Below are positions 32,585-44,997 of a stretch of 64,000 bases of DNA, in pieces. Position 1 is the stretch's first letter, and each line of letters begins with the position of its first letter. The position numbers and the translations under genes are program-made. The notes under the pieces were generated by a model. It ran no database searches. It saw only the letters and a program-made list of their open reading frames with translations, and had not been told where the DNA came from. Source of the stretch: Trissonchulus latispiculum. Taxonomy: Eukaryota > Nematoda > Enoplea > Enoplida > Ironidae. The stretch spans positions 1 to 64,000 of the forward strand of contig JASAND010004038.1 in NCBI GenBank assembly GCA_030248195.1, written 5' to 3'.

Positions 32585-33250
32585 CACTCTTAAAAATCTA
32601 GCAAGCATTAATCAAAATCAAGCAAGCATTCTGATTGGTTGGAATTTCAGCCAATCAAAATCAAGCAAGCATTTTGATTGGTTGGATTTCAGCGAATCAA
32701 AGTCAATCAATTCTGCTAGGTTGGATTTCAACCAATCATAATCGAGTTAACATTCTGATTGGTTGGATTTCAGCCAATCAAAATCAAACAAGCATTTATA
32801 TTGGTTAGATTTCCGCCAATCACAATCGAGCTAGCATTCTGATTGGTTGGAATTTCAGCCAGTCAGAATGCTAGCTCGATTATGATTGGCTGAAATCCAA
32901 ACAATCAGAAGGCTTTCTTGATTGTGATTGGCTGAAATCCAACCAATCAGAATGTTTGCTAGCATAGCATAGCATCAGAATTAAAGCCAATAAAAATTAG
33001 GCAAGCATTCTGATTGGCTGGAATTTAGGCCGACTAAAATCTACAAGCATTCTAATTGGCTAGAATTTCAGCCAGTCAAAATCAAGCAAGCATTCCGATT
33101 GTTTGGAATTTCAGCCAACTAAAATCTACAAGCATTCTGATTGGCTGGAATTTAAGTCAATCAAAATCTGATTGGTTGGAATTTCAGCCAACTAAAATCT
33201 ACAAACATTCTGATTGGCTGGAATTTAAGTCAATCAAAATCTAGTAAGCA
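32585..33250. repeat. CCAAT/ATTGG minisatellite
   Basis: Degenerate units of about 50 bp of the type agcattctgattggttgga followed by tttcagccaatcaaaat repeat about a dozen times; the central copies (about 32870-32950) are inverted. Each unit contains facing ATTGG and CCAAT boxes. Frames read through here are repeat translations. Confidence 0.8.
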
Positions 33251-33263
33251 TTCTGTGTTGTAG

Positions 33264-34893
33264 GGGCCAGTACAAAAAGCGGAAAAGGACTGGAAACGGA
33301 CTCAGCAAAAAGGTATAAAAAGCGGACTTGTCGCGGACTCTCAGAGATTGGTATAAAATGGGGACTGTATTGATTGGCTAATCGGGAAAAAGCTGACATA
33401 CAGTATAAAAAGCGGACTCACATCTAAACAACCAAGGAGCTGAACTAAGACCTTTAAAAGTCATGAAAAGTATTTTCCTGGCAGTCTATGAAACGAAAAC
33501 GGAATCAGCGTGCAAACAACGAAAATGAAAGCTGAAAATAGGTCTGAATGTGATTTAGGAAGTGGAATTGCGCCTAGTTTGAGGATTAGAAGATGGAATA
33601 CAAAAGCTTCATCTAAAAACTTTAATATTTAATTTAATTTTCTTATTTAATTTTAATGATGTATTTTTATACTAGACAAATAATTATATTTATTAATTGT
33701 TTTTATAAATACTAATATTTATTTATTTCGTTGACTTTCGTTTCGTTTTCTGTGCCTGCTTCTATTATTAAAGTCTTATCCCAACTGCCCTTTCATGGGC
33801 AACCATTACCAAGTAAAATATTAAAAGCACGTTACCCAACCCTGTATGCAAAGTTCCGTGGCTTCCCGAAGCAATTCTAACAATATTTTTTCGTAGGGTC
33901 GGACAAAAATTAGAAAGAAACACATATGCGAATGGTGCCCTTAAAGGGGCAGTTGGGATCAACTTTCCATAACCGATGTAATTACGAAATTGATAGTTTG
34001 TCCTGAAGAATTCTGGGGTCTTTTGGCCCGTGTCCACAGGTCGCAAAACATGTATGTAAAAAATAAGTCTTTCAACATGCTAATTATAAAATACTAAAAT
34101 TTTAAAATTCTTTAAATTTTATTTTTTCCACTAATTTGAATACGCTGATCATTTTTTCTTCTTGGACCAATCTCCTAAAGTGAATCCATGAGATTGGTTG
34201 TGCGGCTAGAACAAATTCTATTAGAAATGGTTGCCCTTAAAAGGGCAGTTGGGATAAGTGAAAGTCGGCCGCACAACCTTATGGGTACACTTTAGGTGGT
34301 TAGTTCAAGACGTAAAAATGATCAGCACACAAATTAGTGGAAAAAATTAAAATTTAAAAGAAATTAAACTTTTTGTTATTTTTGAAATAAGCATTGTGAA
34401 AAACATACCAAAACTAAATTTCAACTCAATCGGTAAAGTTTTGCGACCTGTGACCACTCAGGGGGGGTGTAATCTGGAAAAGACCAGAAGCCTGTGCTCA
34501 AGTTATAGGTTTACCGGGGTAGGCCTTAATTCACTGTATTCAGCAAAAAGCAGATTCAAAAATGGCTGTCCCTAAAACATAGCCGGAGATAGATATTGAG
34601 AATATTTTTGTTTTAACGACTGTGCCCTCCGCAAAAATAAGAGTAATTGTCAGTGCATAAGTTTTCTGTGTTGAAAAACCGAAAAAACCGAAAAACCGTC
34701 ATCAAAATTCTGCTACGCACTAAAAATAAGTAGGTCCGCTAAATTCTGACCCAGTCCGCTTAATAAGGTAAGTCCGTTTTTTATACCCTATTTCCGCATT
34801 TATTCCGCATTTTATACCACAAGTCCGCTTTTTCAGTCCTCTTATTATACCCCCAGTCCTCTTCCGTTCCGCGTCCGCTTTTTGTACTGACCC
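33264..34893. mobile_element. Mutator-like non-autonomous element with nested repeats
   Basis: Ends GGGCCAGTACAAAAAGCGG and its inverse with GGGTCAGTAC are flanked by an exact 9-bp duplication GTGTTGTAG at 33255-33263 and 34894-34902, typical of Mutator-like elements. Subterminal regions repeat aaaaagcggact. Inside lie a small element at about 33770-33965 (ends cttatcccaactgcccttt and inverse) and a palindromic foldback at 34018-34490 of the GGTCTTTTCCAG family. No transposase seen. Confidence 0.85.
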
Positions 34894-34902
34894 GTGTTGT
34901 AG

Positions 34903-35545
34903 TGCTCAGCCAGAGCCTGATAGGAAAAATTTGACCTGCAACTAGTTCTACGTCAACCAAAGCTCATACACCATTTCTATGCCATCCGAGGATTTGAAAT
35001 GGAAAAATTGCTACTACTCAGGAGTGATATCGGAGCGATGTAAGTCAATGTATGTGCTAATCTCAGCCAATAGTCGAAAACCTTCTATTGAACTATTCGT
35101 TATATATTGGCCAATTTAGGTTGAATGGCAGGATTTCTGTACGCTCACCGAAACTTAAAATTGTTTTAGTGTTGGAACAGTGGGGCTGGGATTCTGGCGG
35201 CTTTCAAACATAAACTGGGCTTTGTAGTTAAGAAAGAATCCTACAGGCAAGGAAGCCATTGAAAATGCGAGGTTAGGTGGCGAGTTTCTGGTTTAACCTA
35301 GACCAAACCAAACTTAACACCAAACTTGACATGGACCATAGGAGATGAAAGATTTCTTACATCTACACTGCATCACCTGCAATAATGCTGGCTATGGACT
35401 AAAATTCTTTTAAACTGATTTGGAATCATCAACTTTACCTGCTTTATCCATATATAGTAAAGTATTTAATCAATAAAACTGTGTCAATAGCATTAACAAA
35501 ACTGTAATAAAATTAATATCTTTGGGTAAAACAGTTGAACCAATT
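34903..35545. other. Non-coding stretch downstream of the PMP3-like gene
   Basis: No gene recognised. A candidate polyadenylation signal for the minus-strand gene (aataaa read on the minus strand, from the PMP3-like frame's own ggaaataaatac end) overlaps its last codons. Confidence 0.35.
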
Positions 35546-35701
35546 TCAGTATTTATTTCCATTCATATATCCTTGATCCCAGCACATGTAGCAAAGAGCG
35601 AAGATGATACCAGGAACGATGGCGACAAGAGTTAGAAGAAAGGTAATGTAGACATAGAAATTGCAGCAGCTCCCATTGTGGTAAAGACAAACGCCGATGG
35701 G
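35546..35701 (-). CDS. PMP3/YqaE-family membrane protein, terminal exon
   Basis: After the acceptor tattttcag the exon opens in phase 0 with PIGVCLYHNGSCCNFYVYI, continues through a hydrophobic segment LLTLVAIVPGIIFALCYM and ends at TGA 35546-35548. Joined to the exon at 40834-41120 it completes the UPF0057/PMP3 signature: FFAILLP|PIGV, then the second membrane helix with xPGIIxA. Family proteins are short two-helix plasma-membrane proteolipids linked to membrane potential and ion stress in yeast and plants. The C-terminal tail is CWDQGYMNGNKY. Confidence 0.88.
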   Translation of the reverse strand, partial: PIGVCLYHNGSCCNFYVYITFLLTLVAIVPGIIFALCYMCWDQGYMNGNKY

Positions 35702-36639
35702 CTGAAAATACAAAAAATACACTTCAATTACATCATTTGCAGTAAGTAATTGAGTAATTAAGTATATAATTAATCAATCAATTCCCCCGTCTAAAGACAG
35801 AAGCTACTCCCCCAAATTGGAAAATGTACTTATTCTTGAGTTAAAACAACTGTATATAATATATATATATACATATATATATATATGTTTTATGTATATG
35901 TATATATATACATATATATGATATGAAATGCAACAAACAGAAATTTCTGGCCCATTGTTGTAACGAAAAACAACTAAAAATGTTTAATTTTGAAAATTTA
36001 GTATTTCACAAGTATTTTAACTTTTCGTGAAATATTCACAATCAAATAGGCACATTGCGATTTAACATTCAAAATAAACAATTAGCTCGAGCTAAAGCTT
36101 ATTTTAAAATCAATATTTTAATATGAGCATTAAAATTTAAGTTCTTTTACTTTTACTGTGGATAGATCAGAGTAACCCAAGAAACTATGTTTAAATGCAT
36201 TTTAATATAGATGACCCCCAATTTAGCTATGTATGCTCCCAAACGAGTTAAAGATATTAAAGAGATCCAGCTTGTTCTGCTGCAAGATTTATGATTGCCT
36301 GGATGGAAGCAAAGTGCTATTTCTAAACAACATAATCATCTAAAAGTTATTATCTAACAGTATTCAAATTTGTTGAAAAAGCCAAATGTCAACTTAAAAA
36401 CTGTTGAAAATTTGGATAGGGTTGGTCACTGAATCAAAAAATTAACTTCGGTGTGCCCCAGGAAGCTGAACTTTGGTGTCGAAATCTGAAATTTAGAGTG
36501 AACATAAAGCCCATGGGTCTGGAAAATTGTTTCAACTTTGAAGGAATTCTACCCATGCACGCACTATAGTTCCACGCCACTTGAAACGTAAAATGTGCAT
36601 CTTCGTCTTTCTCAAAACGCAACTTCAGGTTACGCATTA

Positions 36640-36890
36640 TCAAGGTTATGCCATGCATCCATTTATGACGGAAACAGTTTGAAATTTGTCTAATGGTAGG
36701 GTCAGCCAAGCAACAAATCAGTAAATCAGGGCGAAATCTGTCAGCGTTATGCGTTATGCGTATGCCAGCGTATTCAGCATCATAAGGCTGACAGATCTCT
36801 CCCTAATCTACTGATTTGTTGCTTTGCTGACCCTACCATAAAACAAATTTCAAACTGTTGCCGTATATAAATGGACGCATGGCTGATGCT
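36640..36890. repeat. Long imperfect palindrome
   Basis: Arms of about 95 bp (about 36650-36742 and 36788-36882) are inverse: gacggaaacagtttgaaatt and aatttcaaactgttgccgt, and caacaaatcagta with tactgatttgttg, around a 45-bp loop. Lies in the intron of the PMP3-like gene. A hairpin of this size is probably a foldback transposon. Confidence 0.75.
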
Positions 36891-39800
36891 TTAGGAGTTC
36901 AGTTGAATGCCAACTCAACTGCCTGACAAGAATATTCTTGTAGCGTTTGTACAGCCTCCCACAAGAAAAGGAAACAACCCTACACAGTTGATACGCAACG
37001 AAATATATGCAAATAAATGAATGAGTTCTACCCAAACGGTTTCCCAACTTGATCAAGACGTTTTAACAATTAAATTCTTTGATTGGGCGGCCGGAATTTT
37101 CCAAATTTTCGAAGGTTCTTCGAGTTTAGGCTAGCATTGCTTTCTAACCGTTAGCGTTACAGCAAAGCGAATGCTTATGTTACCTTATATTACCTATATA
37201 ATGCTATATGTTACCCAATATGTCTTGTTTCATTGTGCCAAAGCGTAGACGACTTCCATTGAACAAAACAGGAAGAAGACATTTTCAGTGTTTTATTGTA
37301 TGTCACGAAAAGTGGAGGATTGGACCGGTTCTCGGGTGCCTAGACGAGCTACTCACCGACCAAGTTTTTTGACCACGCAAATGACGTACATTCATCCAAA
37401 AATTAATCAAAACCTGAAAAGTTGGAGTAAATTTTTATCCTCCCCTTATGGGGGCCGGGCGGGCCGAAATATTTTTTTCGAGGCAAATTTTTCACGGTGT
37501 TTGCCGGATCGCAAAATTTCGGCCCGTACAGGCCTCTAATGGTTGTGGTCAGAATTATTAAGTACATCTCGAACAGAGATTGAGTTACAAGGTGGAAATT
37601 GGCAAATCAACGCACGAGACAGCTCTTATCATCCACAGCTACAGGAACCTTCAAAATTGAAGTTTTGCCAAAACATTCAAAACATTCTGGCTAACGAAAG
37701 AAGGAATGAAAACCTGGTTACAAGCGATCAGGCTTAGGTTACCATTGGCACACACAGAGTTCCTATGGGTGCACACTGCACGCTAGATATCTGCAGGAGG
37801 AGGCAAAAATCAAAAACCGGATTTTTACCGCATTTTTCCAGTTTTTTCCCAAAAGACTCAATTCGGTCAACTATAGTTAAGAACCGCGAAAATCGCAATT
37901 TCTTCCCGACCCTGGCTTCGAAAAATTGGAATTTCATCAAACTGAAAACTTTCGCTGTGTTCGAATTAAGCATGAAACTATAGTTTGACTGTTGCACTTA
38001 TGCACAAGCTCCAAATGGTAAAAATTTTGATTTTCAAAATTTTTAAAAAATCGTTCTTCAGACAGTAGAATATCCTTTACACTTATCAAGACTGTGTGCA
38101 CTCATGGCATCTCTACGTGTGCTAGATGGCAGCTACATAGTTTGTACCAAATTTTTGTTTGGTAAATTTTTTCGTAAACCGAAATTACAAATTTTGAAAA
38201 TCTAAGTTTGAAGGTCAATTGCATTACTGTGCACTATTGCTTCGTATTTTCAGCAGATGCGCTATGGCAATCATGAAGCCAGAATTTACTAGCTTGTAGC
38301 AAATTTTAAATAATTATGGTAACGAAAATAGGGGAATGGCAAAGCAAACACCACCACTGCGAACGGCTAGAGAGCAGTTAAGCTATCGGTAGCCGATTTT
38401 TTACTACATCCTTCCTCTATATCAGGACTTAGAAGTAGACGAATCGGACAAAGTCGGTAAAGTCGTTTTGGTAGTATATAGCCTTTAAGGGGAGCTACTA
38501 GACGTTAGCCGCGACTCTGCTTGATTGGATTACTTTTGGCACAGATGTATAACCTGGGTAGCCACGAAAATATTACTAACATTAATATTAAATATTAATA
38601 AAAAGTCTTAGCTACACCTCCAAGCCGTTTGCAGTGGTCACATTTGCGTTGAAGGTCCCCATTTTTCACATCTACCAACATAATCAATTAAGAAATTTTA
38701 CAGTATAGCAAACCCTGACATCACGGTTGTCAAGATGATGTCAAGGTCAGGATTATTAGTATATAACATCTGCCAAGTCCCATTTGCAGGAAAGTCCGAG
38801 AAAGCTGAATTTTATCTACATCTAAGATAAGATATTCCTCTTGAAACTTGAAATTTTGAAGAAAATAAAAAAGGTTAATTAAAGAAAAGAAAAGTTTTAA
38901 TTCCGGTATGAGGGCTGTCATTTGACAAATACAGAGACCTGCAGATGCGCATATTTATGTAAAAATTCTGCTGGCTAAAAAATTAACTTGAATTTTCAAC
39001 CAAGTTTCAAAATTTTTGGCTTACGAAAAATTTAATTTGGCGAGTATGTATATCATAGGTGTGCAGGCACATTAGTGCCAATGGTAAGGAATTCTGCCGC
39101 CTGAAAAATTTTGCCCAGCTCTATTCTCAAAAAATTTTTCACCCGTTTGGCTCCTGCGTGTGCGGGTACCAAACAATTTTGGAACCGAAATGTGAGCGAC
39201 TGTCCTGAGTTAACAATTGAAGTTTAGCTTATATAAAGTATATATATACTTTTAGAATCCTCAGGATTCTAATCTGCTAAACCGATCATATTTGGTTGAT
39301 ACGGGTTCAATCGATAAAAAACGCTTAAAACTCAGAAGGAGAATGTGAATTAATTTATACTCTAGAATGTTAGTCCTTGGCCCAAATCATTTTCGGAAAT
39401 CTGGTCACATCCGGTTCATGTCCGGTAACCCCCGATGTCAAGGTTACAAAAACTGTACAGCAAATGGGCTAGTCGTGCAGTTTCGCTGTTTCAATTTTTA
39501 GATTCCTCGGGTCGAAATTACTATATATGTATACCAAATTTTGCCTGATTTGATCCAAAATTGCGTAATCTATGGTCGCATCCGGTTAAAAACGGAAAAA
39601 CGGCTTTCCTGCCTGGCGCACGGAGTCTAATAGTACTGTTCGTTCTTTGCACAATGGATGTTTGGGAGGCTACGTTAGTTTAACAGGTGTTAATGCAATC
39701 GGATATGCGGTCCGTTTCCGGTTCTGAGCTTTGAAATTTGAAATTGCATGGGCTATTATCTCAAAATCCGGTTGGCCCGGAAGTCAAATATTGCATTAAA

Positions 39801-39956
39801 ATGTTAGTTGGTCTATCTCTAACAAACCTCAACCTCAATTTACTTCATATCTGGTGTAAATTCTGAACAACAAAAATGGTTCAAAAAACGGAATCTGAAA
39901 GCTATATTAACAAAGAGTATTGTGGGAAATTACAAATTTTAAAATTCAATAAAATC
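36891..39956. other. Intron sequence, no gene recognised
   Basis: AT-rich sequence within the large PMP3-like intron. Open frames are short and lack recognisable motifs or good splice context. The adjacent stretch 35702-36640 is similar, with a TA-rich microsatellite near 35855-35930. Confidence 0.4.
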
Positions 39957-39959
39957 TAA

Positions 39960-40644
39960 AGCCCGGTTCATACTTCTGTCCGTTTGTCTGTTTGTCCGTT
40001 TTAAAAGTTGATTCATACTTCTGCTGTTTTGCTGCTTCGCTGTTTTGCTGTTTTGCTGGTTGTCCGTTTGTCCTTTTGTCCGTTTCCAGGGTTGATTCAT
40101 ACCTTTGTTGTTTTGCTGTTGTCCGTTTGTCCGTAAGGGTTGTCCGTTTGAATTTGAGCAATGTTTAACTTTTTCCGTTTGTCCGTATGCAACAACCAAT
40201 GGGAAACGACCAAAACTATCAATTGCTTGCTAAGTAAAAGTCTGTATTTGATTTTTGAATGGTTTTGACATTAATTAGGTGAAATATTGACAACATTATG
40301 AAATTACTTTCAAAGGTAACTTGATTTCAAAGTTTTGAAGGTTTTTGAAGAGAATGACATTTATAAATAACATAATGCTGCAACCAATCAGTATAAACAG
40401 AAAGTGACAGGTGACTCGAAAACAGAAAACAGCAATCCAGCAATACAGCAAAAGCTTAAATAGTGTCTTAAAGCAGAAAATAGACACCATCAATACGGAC
40501 AAACGGAAACGGACAAACGGACAATCAGCAAAATAAATATGAACAACTTTGTCCTTTTTAAAAACGGACAACCGGGCAACCAGACAAACAGACAAACGGA
40601 CAAAAGTACAAACGGACAAACGGAAAATAAGTATGAACCGGGCT
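39960..40644. mobile_element. PIF/Harbinger-type MITE, 685 bp
   Basis: Inverted ends AGCCCGGTTCATACTTCTG with a TAA target duplication at 39957-39959 and 40645-40647. Both subterminal regions are packed with gtccgtttgtc motifs. No transposase. The 3-bp TWA duplication and the TIR form fit the Harbinger superfamily. Confidence 0.85.
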
Positions 40645-40833
40645 TAACAAAACAGTGATTCAAGTGATTTAAACGTGACAAATAAAGGAGAATCAACGGT
40701 TTACTTACACATCAACGTCTTGAGGAACTCTATTTTAGGACGGTTCGCACATCCTAAAGATCTCTAATTCAGGTTAACAATAAAAATGTTGAACTTTAAA
40801 AATTCTATTTAAAATTCTTTTAAATCTATTTAC

Positions 40834-41120
40834 CGGCAACAAGATCGCAAAGAAGACAGCACAACAGGTGATCTCCCGGTAGACTCCGGCAGCCCCGCCA
40901 GTGTTAACCACAACCGTGTTGGTGTTAACATTGGCATTCTGAGAGGCCTGATTCTGCATCATATTGGGGGCCGGCTGGGGCTGGGCCATGGGCATTGCCA
41001 TGGGCACCGCCATTGGAGCGGCCATCGGCGCCATCGGGTACGAGGGGTAGGGCGCCCCGCCAGGATAGTAAGCCATGAGATTCGGATAGGGATCGGTCAA
41101 ATCTTTGTCATTAATCAGAC
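40834..41120 (-). CDS. PMP3/YqaE-family membrane protein, extension and first helix exon
   Basis: Bounded on the minus strand by gttttttcag| and ttgccg|gtaaat. It encodes an unusual N-terminal extension rich in Pro, Met and Ala (YPMAPMAAPMAVPMAMPMA), then an Asn/Gln/Val stretch, then ITCCAVFFAILLP, the first PMP3 helix, ending in phase 0 to join the exon at 35701. Canonical PMP3 proteins lack this extension (about 50-60 residues in total). The upstream boundary is phase 1, fitting the micro-exon at 41892-41909. The intron between the two PMP3 exons is about 5.1 kb and holds a Harbinger-type MITE. Confidence 0.88.
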
Positions 41121-41183
41121 CTGAAAAACAAGCAACACAAATGAAGAGAAAATTAATGTTTATCAAATCGACATTACCATAAC

Positions 41184-41880
41184 CAGAGCTGGAAGTGGGT
41201 CAAAAGTTTTGACCCGCGACCCACGGAAGTTTGACCCTACCCACTTGACCCACACCCGTGACCCGCGGGGAATTGTGTGACCCACATGACCCACTTTTGA
41301 TTAATGATGAGCTAAGGCTAAATGTTTACCAATAATAAAATAACGGAGATTTTTAGGCCTTTAAATCAGTTGAGTGTGACTGCAGCTTGATGAAAAGCAA
41401 CTGAATTGAATATGTAGAATCTTTTAAAATCAGTGGTAAAAATACAAAAAGTGCAAAAACAAAAATTAACCATCCAAAAAATCGACGGTGGTAATTCTTT
41501 GTTGCATATATTTAAAACTTCAGAGCTTGTTACGGGAAATCTTGCAGTCGGTTTTACATTGTATGCCTAGCGTTCTAACTTGCACAGTTTTTGCACATTC
41601 TATATGCTTACAAAAATCATACCAGTGCAAGATGGCAAAGACTGTTGTTTCTCTAAATGTTGGCATCGCATTGTGGACGCTGAGATAATTATGGCCAGAT
41701 AAAATATGTAGAAAAAACAGTCAACGTTAGAATTCGGCGAAGCCAAGAAATTTTAAAATTTTAATGCTAAAATCTAATTTTTTGAGCCTCGACTGACCCA
41801 ATTTTGACCCACCACTCGTCACACTTGTTGACCCACATCCTACCCGACCCGCGGGTACCCGTGACCCACTTCCAGCTCTG
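41184..41880. mobile_element. Non-autonomous hAT-like element in the PMP3 intron
   Basis: Ends CAGAGCTGGAAGTGGGTCA and its exact inverse; flanking octamers ACCATAAC and ATCACAAC agree at six of eight positions, a decayed target duplication. Inner repeats of gacccgcgacccac type lie next to both ends. It fills most of the 771-bp intron. Confidence 0.75.
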
Positions 41881-41891
41881 ATCACAACAAC

Positions 41892-41909
41892 CTTTGTCAT
41901 TAATCAGAT
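41892..41909 (-). CDS. Possible duplicated 18-nt micro-exon of the PMP3-like gene
   Basis: On the minus strand cctttttcag precedes ATCTGATTAATGACAAAG, followed by gttgtt. The 18 bases nearly repeat the first bases of the next exon (GTCTGATTAATGACAAAG), and the splice phases agree (phase 1 to phase 1), so including it would add one more LINDK motif in frame. It could instead be a non-spliced relic of a local duplication. Confidence 0.4.
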
Positions 41910-44900
41910 CTGAAAAAGGCACAAATAAAACGCTAAAACAATCTATATAGATTACCAGCTGATTAGGTCGTTGACCGGCCGGTGTCAAACCGACTGGCCC
42001 GCCGGCCAGATCAGAGCCAATGTGTCCGGCCGCCAGTCATGCAAAAATAGAAAAAGCCGGCCGGTCGGCCAACCGATCGACAGAACTAGGCCTATTTATG
42101 AACGTCCCATGTTATATCTGTGATATACATAACAAGGAGTATTGTATGCATGATTCAGATAAGAGATATTATACATAACAAATAAGAGATGTACCAAATA
42201 TACGAGATGTACCAAATATACTGCAGAATGTCCCACCCAAATGCTTATATCGGTCGGCCTGCATTGAAAGTCGATCCGAAAAACCGGTCAACAGCACTAC
42301 TTGCTAAAGGGAACGGATACTAAACTTTAATAGATGGTATTAGAGGCACTTGATATCGCGTTTTCAATCTCTTCCTAATTCATTCAGCAAGTCAAACTTG
42401 AACGTTACGCACCTAATGTACTGCCGGTGTTGCGGTGAAATTTTTTCCCAAGAAAATCTTCCTCCCTGAAAGATCTTCACCGGTGCAATTTTCCTCCGGA
42501 AATATTTTCTAGGGGACCAAAATTTCACCGTGCCACCGCTAGAAACTGGAGGTACGTAATGAATCCCACGAGTAATTGCTTAGGTTTTAAAAATGCTTGA
42601 GTCTAAAATTTGATAAGCAGATGGAGCAAAAACTACTTAAATTTACAAGCCGACTTGATCGGACAAATCAGCCTTTAACGTTTTACTTTCCAATTTTTGT
42701 CAAATCGCTTGAAAAATTGCCTGAAACGCTTATGTTGCCCGAAATTAGCCTTTGATTGTCCAAGATGGTATTCCTTTTCCAAGCCGTCGGCCTGACCGGT
42801 CTGCCGGATTTTACTGAGGCAGTGCTCAAGTTATACTTCAAAATCAAAACCTTATTTTCCTCCTGTTGCTTGCTCCTTTAGGTGCATTCATAGTGGCGAA
42901 TGCACAGAGACGCGCATCGATGCCGCAGACTGTAACATGCAGTTTTAACCGTTTAAAAGCAGTTGTAACTGATTCATGCTCACAAACGCATGCGAATGCT
43001 TACGTACGCGCGCCGACGCGCGTCAACGAGCGTCTGCTAGCAACAGGAACTATGAATGCCCATTCAACTCCAGGAACAAACGTCAAACGCCGGTTAGGTC
43101 AAACAGGTCGATGAGAAACATTCCCGGTCGCAAACATAGGCTTTTGAGTATACGAAATTAAAGAGTTTAACCAAAGGTTGTGGAAATGCTGTGTCGAATG
43201 CAACTGGCAACTAACACAAAATTATTTAACCAGATCGATGTTGGTCTTTTTATGCTCGTCCAAAACATTTCAACATTTCCAAAATTCCGCATCCTACACC
43301 ACAACTTACAATTATGTATTCAGAAAATAATTGAAACGTACTATCACTGAAGTAAAAATCGTCCCGACATCACACGTGAATATAGAAAATTAAGTTCCAG
43401 TTGGTCGTTAAAAAGTGAATTGAGAACACAAAACGGGAAGCGTAATCATCAAAAGTGCGAATCAGCTATAAGAAAACTAATTTGCATAATGTGTAGGTTC
43501 ACTCAAAACCGTTCAACTTTCTCCAATCTCCACTGAATGCGCAGATCAGGAAAAGAAATGTTGTTAGAAAAGTACTTTTGGTGCTATCGCTAAACATTAG
43601 CTCTATTTCTGTTTCCAAAAATAACAAATATTAATAACAAACAGCTGTCACTTAAAACCAACACAAACCAATTTCAAGTTTTCGCCATGTGCTTTCGGCT
43701 CTGAGTGATCATACTTGAAAACATGGTCAAGGGACAATGTTTTCTTCAGTTGAGCAAGCCAGGTCAAACAATATTTCAAACATTTTCAGTCGATTTTAAT
43801 ACCATCTTCGAAACGGGAAGAGCTTTTGGATCGGTTTTAGGAGCACTTCGTTGGAAGCTGAAGACTTCCTCTTTTCAATCCTGTGAACTATTTCTAAGTT
43901 TTTCGACCATCATTGGGCTCATTTTCGTTGTTTGCGTGGGATATTCCTAACCAGTTTTTGAAATTAAAATCGTACTCTTAAGAATGTTGAGTCTGCGAAG
44001 TTGAAGTCTGTCTGTCTGAACTTTAGGAAAGTGGTGATTGTTAAATTCTTGCACCAAAAATATTTCTCTATGAACAGCCACAAATCTATATAGTTTTGGA
44101 TTTCCAATGTAGTTTACAGGTCATGAAAAGAGATACCCTCCATGTTGAATTTTGATTTTGGCCCAAAAATTATTTTAAAAGCTTTTGTTTGACGCGAACA
44201 GTGAAAAATCGTCAGATTCCAACGTTTCTTGTCAATGAAAAGTAAGGTCGTCGAAAATAATTGTAAACTGCTCTAATTTAAATTCCTAATTAATAATTTT
44301 AACTCCAAGGATCCGTAGTACTTAAATAGGCGGTTCCAATGATACTAATAGTTCCTTTTTCCCTTCTTAGTTGCAAAGGGGATAAAATAAAATTTTTTAC
44401 ATTTTTGATAATTTTTAAGAGTAGCGCTTGCATCACCGGGAACAACTCTTCCGGCATGGGATACCTACATTTCTCAATGAATCTGTTTTAAATTTTCAAG
44501 AATAATAGCTGGTGCTAAATGCTAGCAATGTGTAGAGTTTGAAGAATCCAGTGCTAGGCTTGCTGCTTACACACCAGGTATCACTCCAAATTTTCAAATC
44601 TGTGTCATTCACTAACGGCTGGGTAGATATTAGCTCAAATTTTGCGCAAATGTACTAATTGGCTTAGTGCACAGACATTTTTCAGTTTTTGATTTAGGCA
44701 ATTTTTGAGTATTTTATTATTAATGTTCAAAGATTTTGGAATTCAATAGTTTACAGTATTATGTAAGGTAAGTTTCGCACGAATCTCTTCTAATTTGCAC
44801 GAATAATTTAGTTTATTATAATTTTACAATTTAGGTATGCAAACTGCTAAGTATGTTCAATAGAATAGTACATACATAGGTTAACACTCAGGTCAGGTGG

Positions 44901-44988
44901 GATCCAAAATGTCAACGTAAATTTGCCATATGCACAACAGCTCGTAACTTTTGACTGATACCACGTACATCTGCGGCATAAGACATCA
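41910..44988. other. Repeat-rich non-coding stretch
   Basis: 41955-42075 is rich in gccggccgg motifs. 42195-42230 has two copies of gagatgtaccaaatata. At about 42881-43068 there is a GC-rich unit with inverted ends gcattcatagt, possibly a small MITE, but its target duplication is not convincing. No gene recognised in the remainder. Confidence 0.4.
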
Positions 44989-44997
44989 TTACATAAC

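Noticed and set aside
42881..43068. Harbinger-type MITE
   Set aside because: Inverted ends are short and no consistent TWA duplication is visible.
42866..43114. Ala/Arg-rich frame as a gene
   Set aside because: It lies within a GC-rich unit with inverted gcattcatagt ends and lacks any domain.
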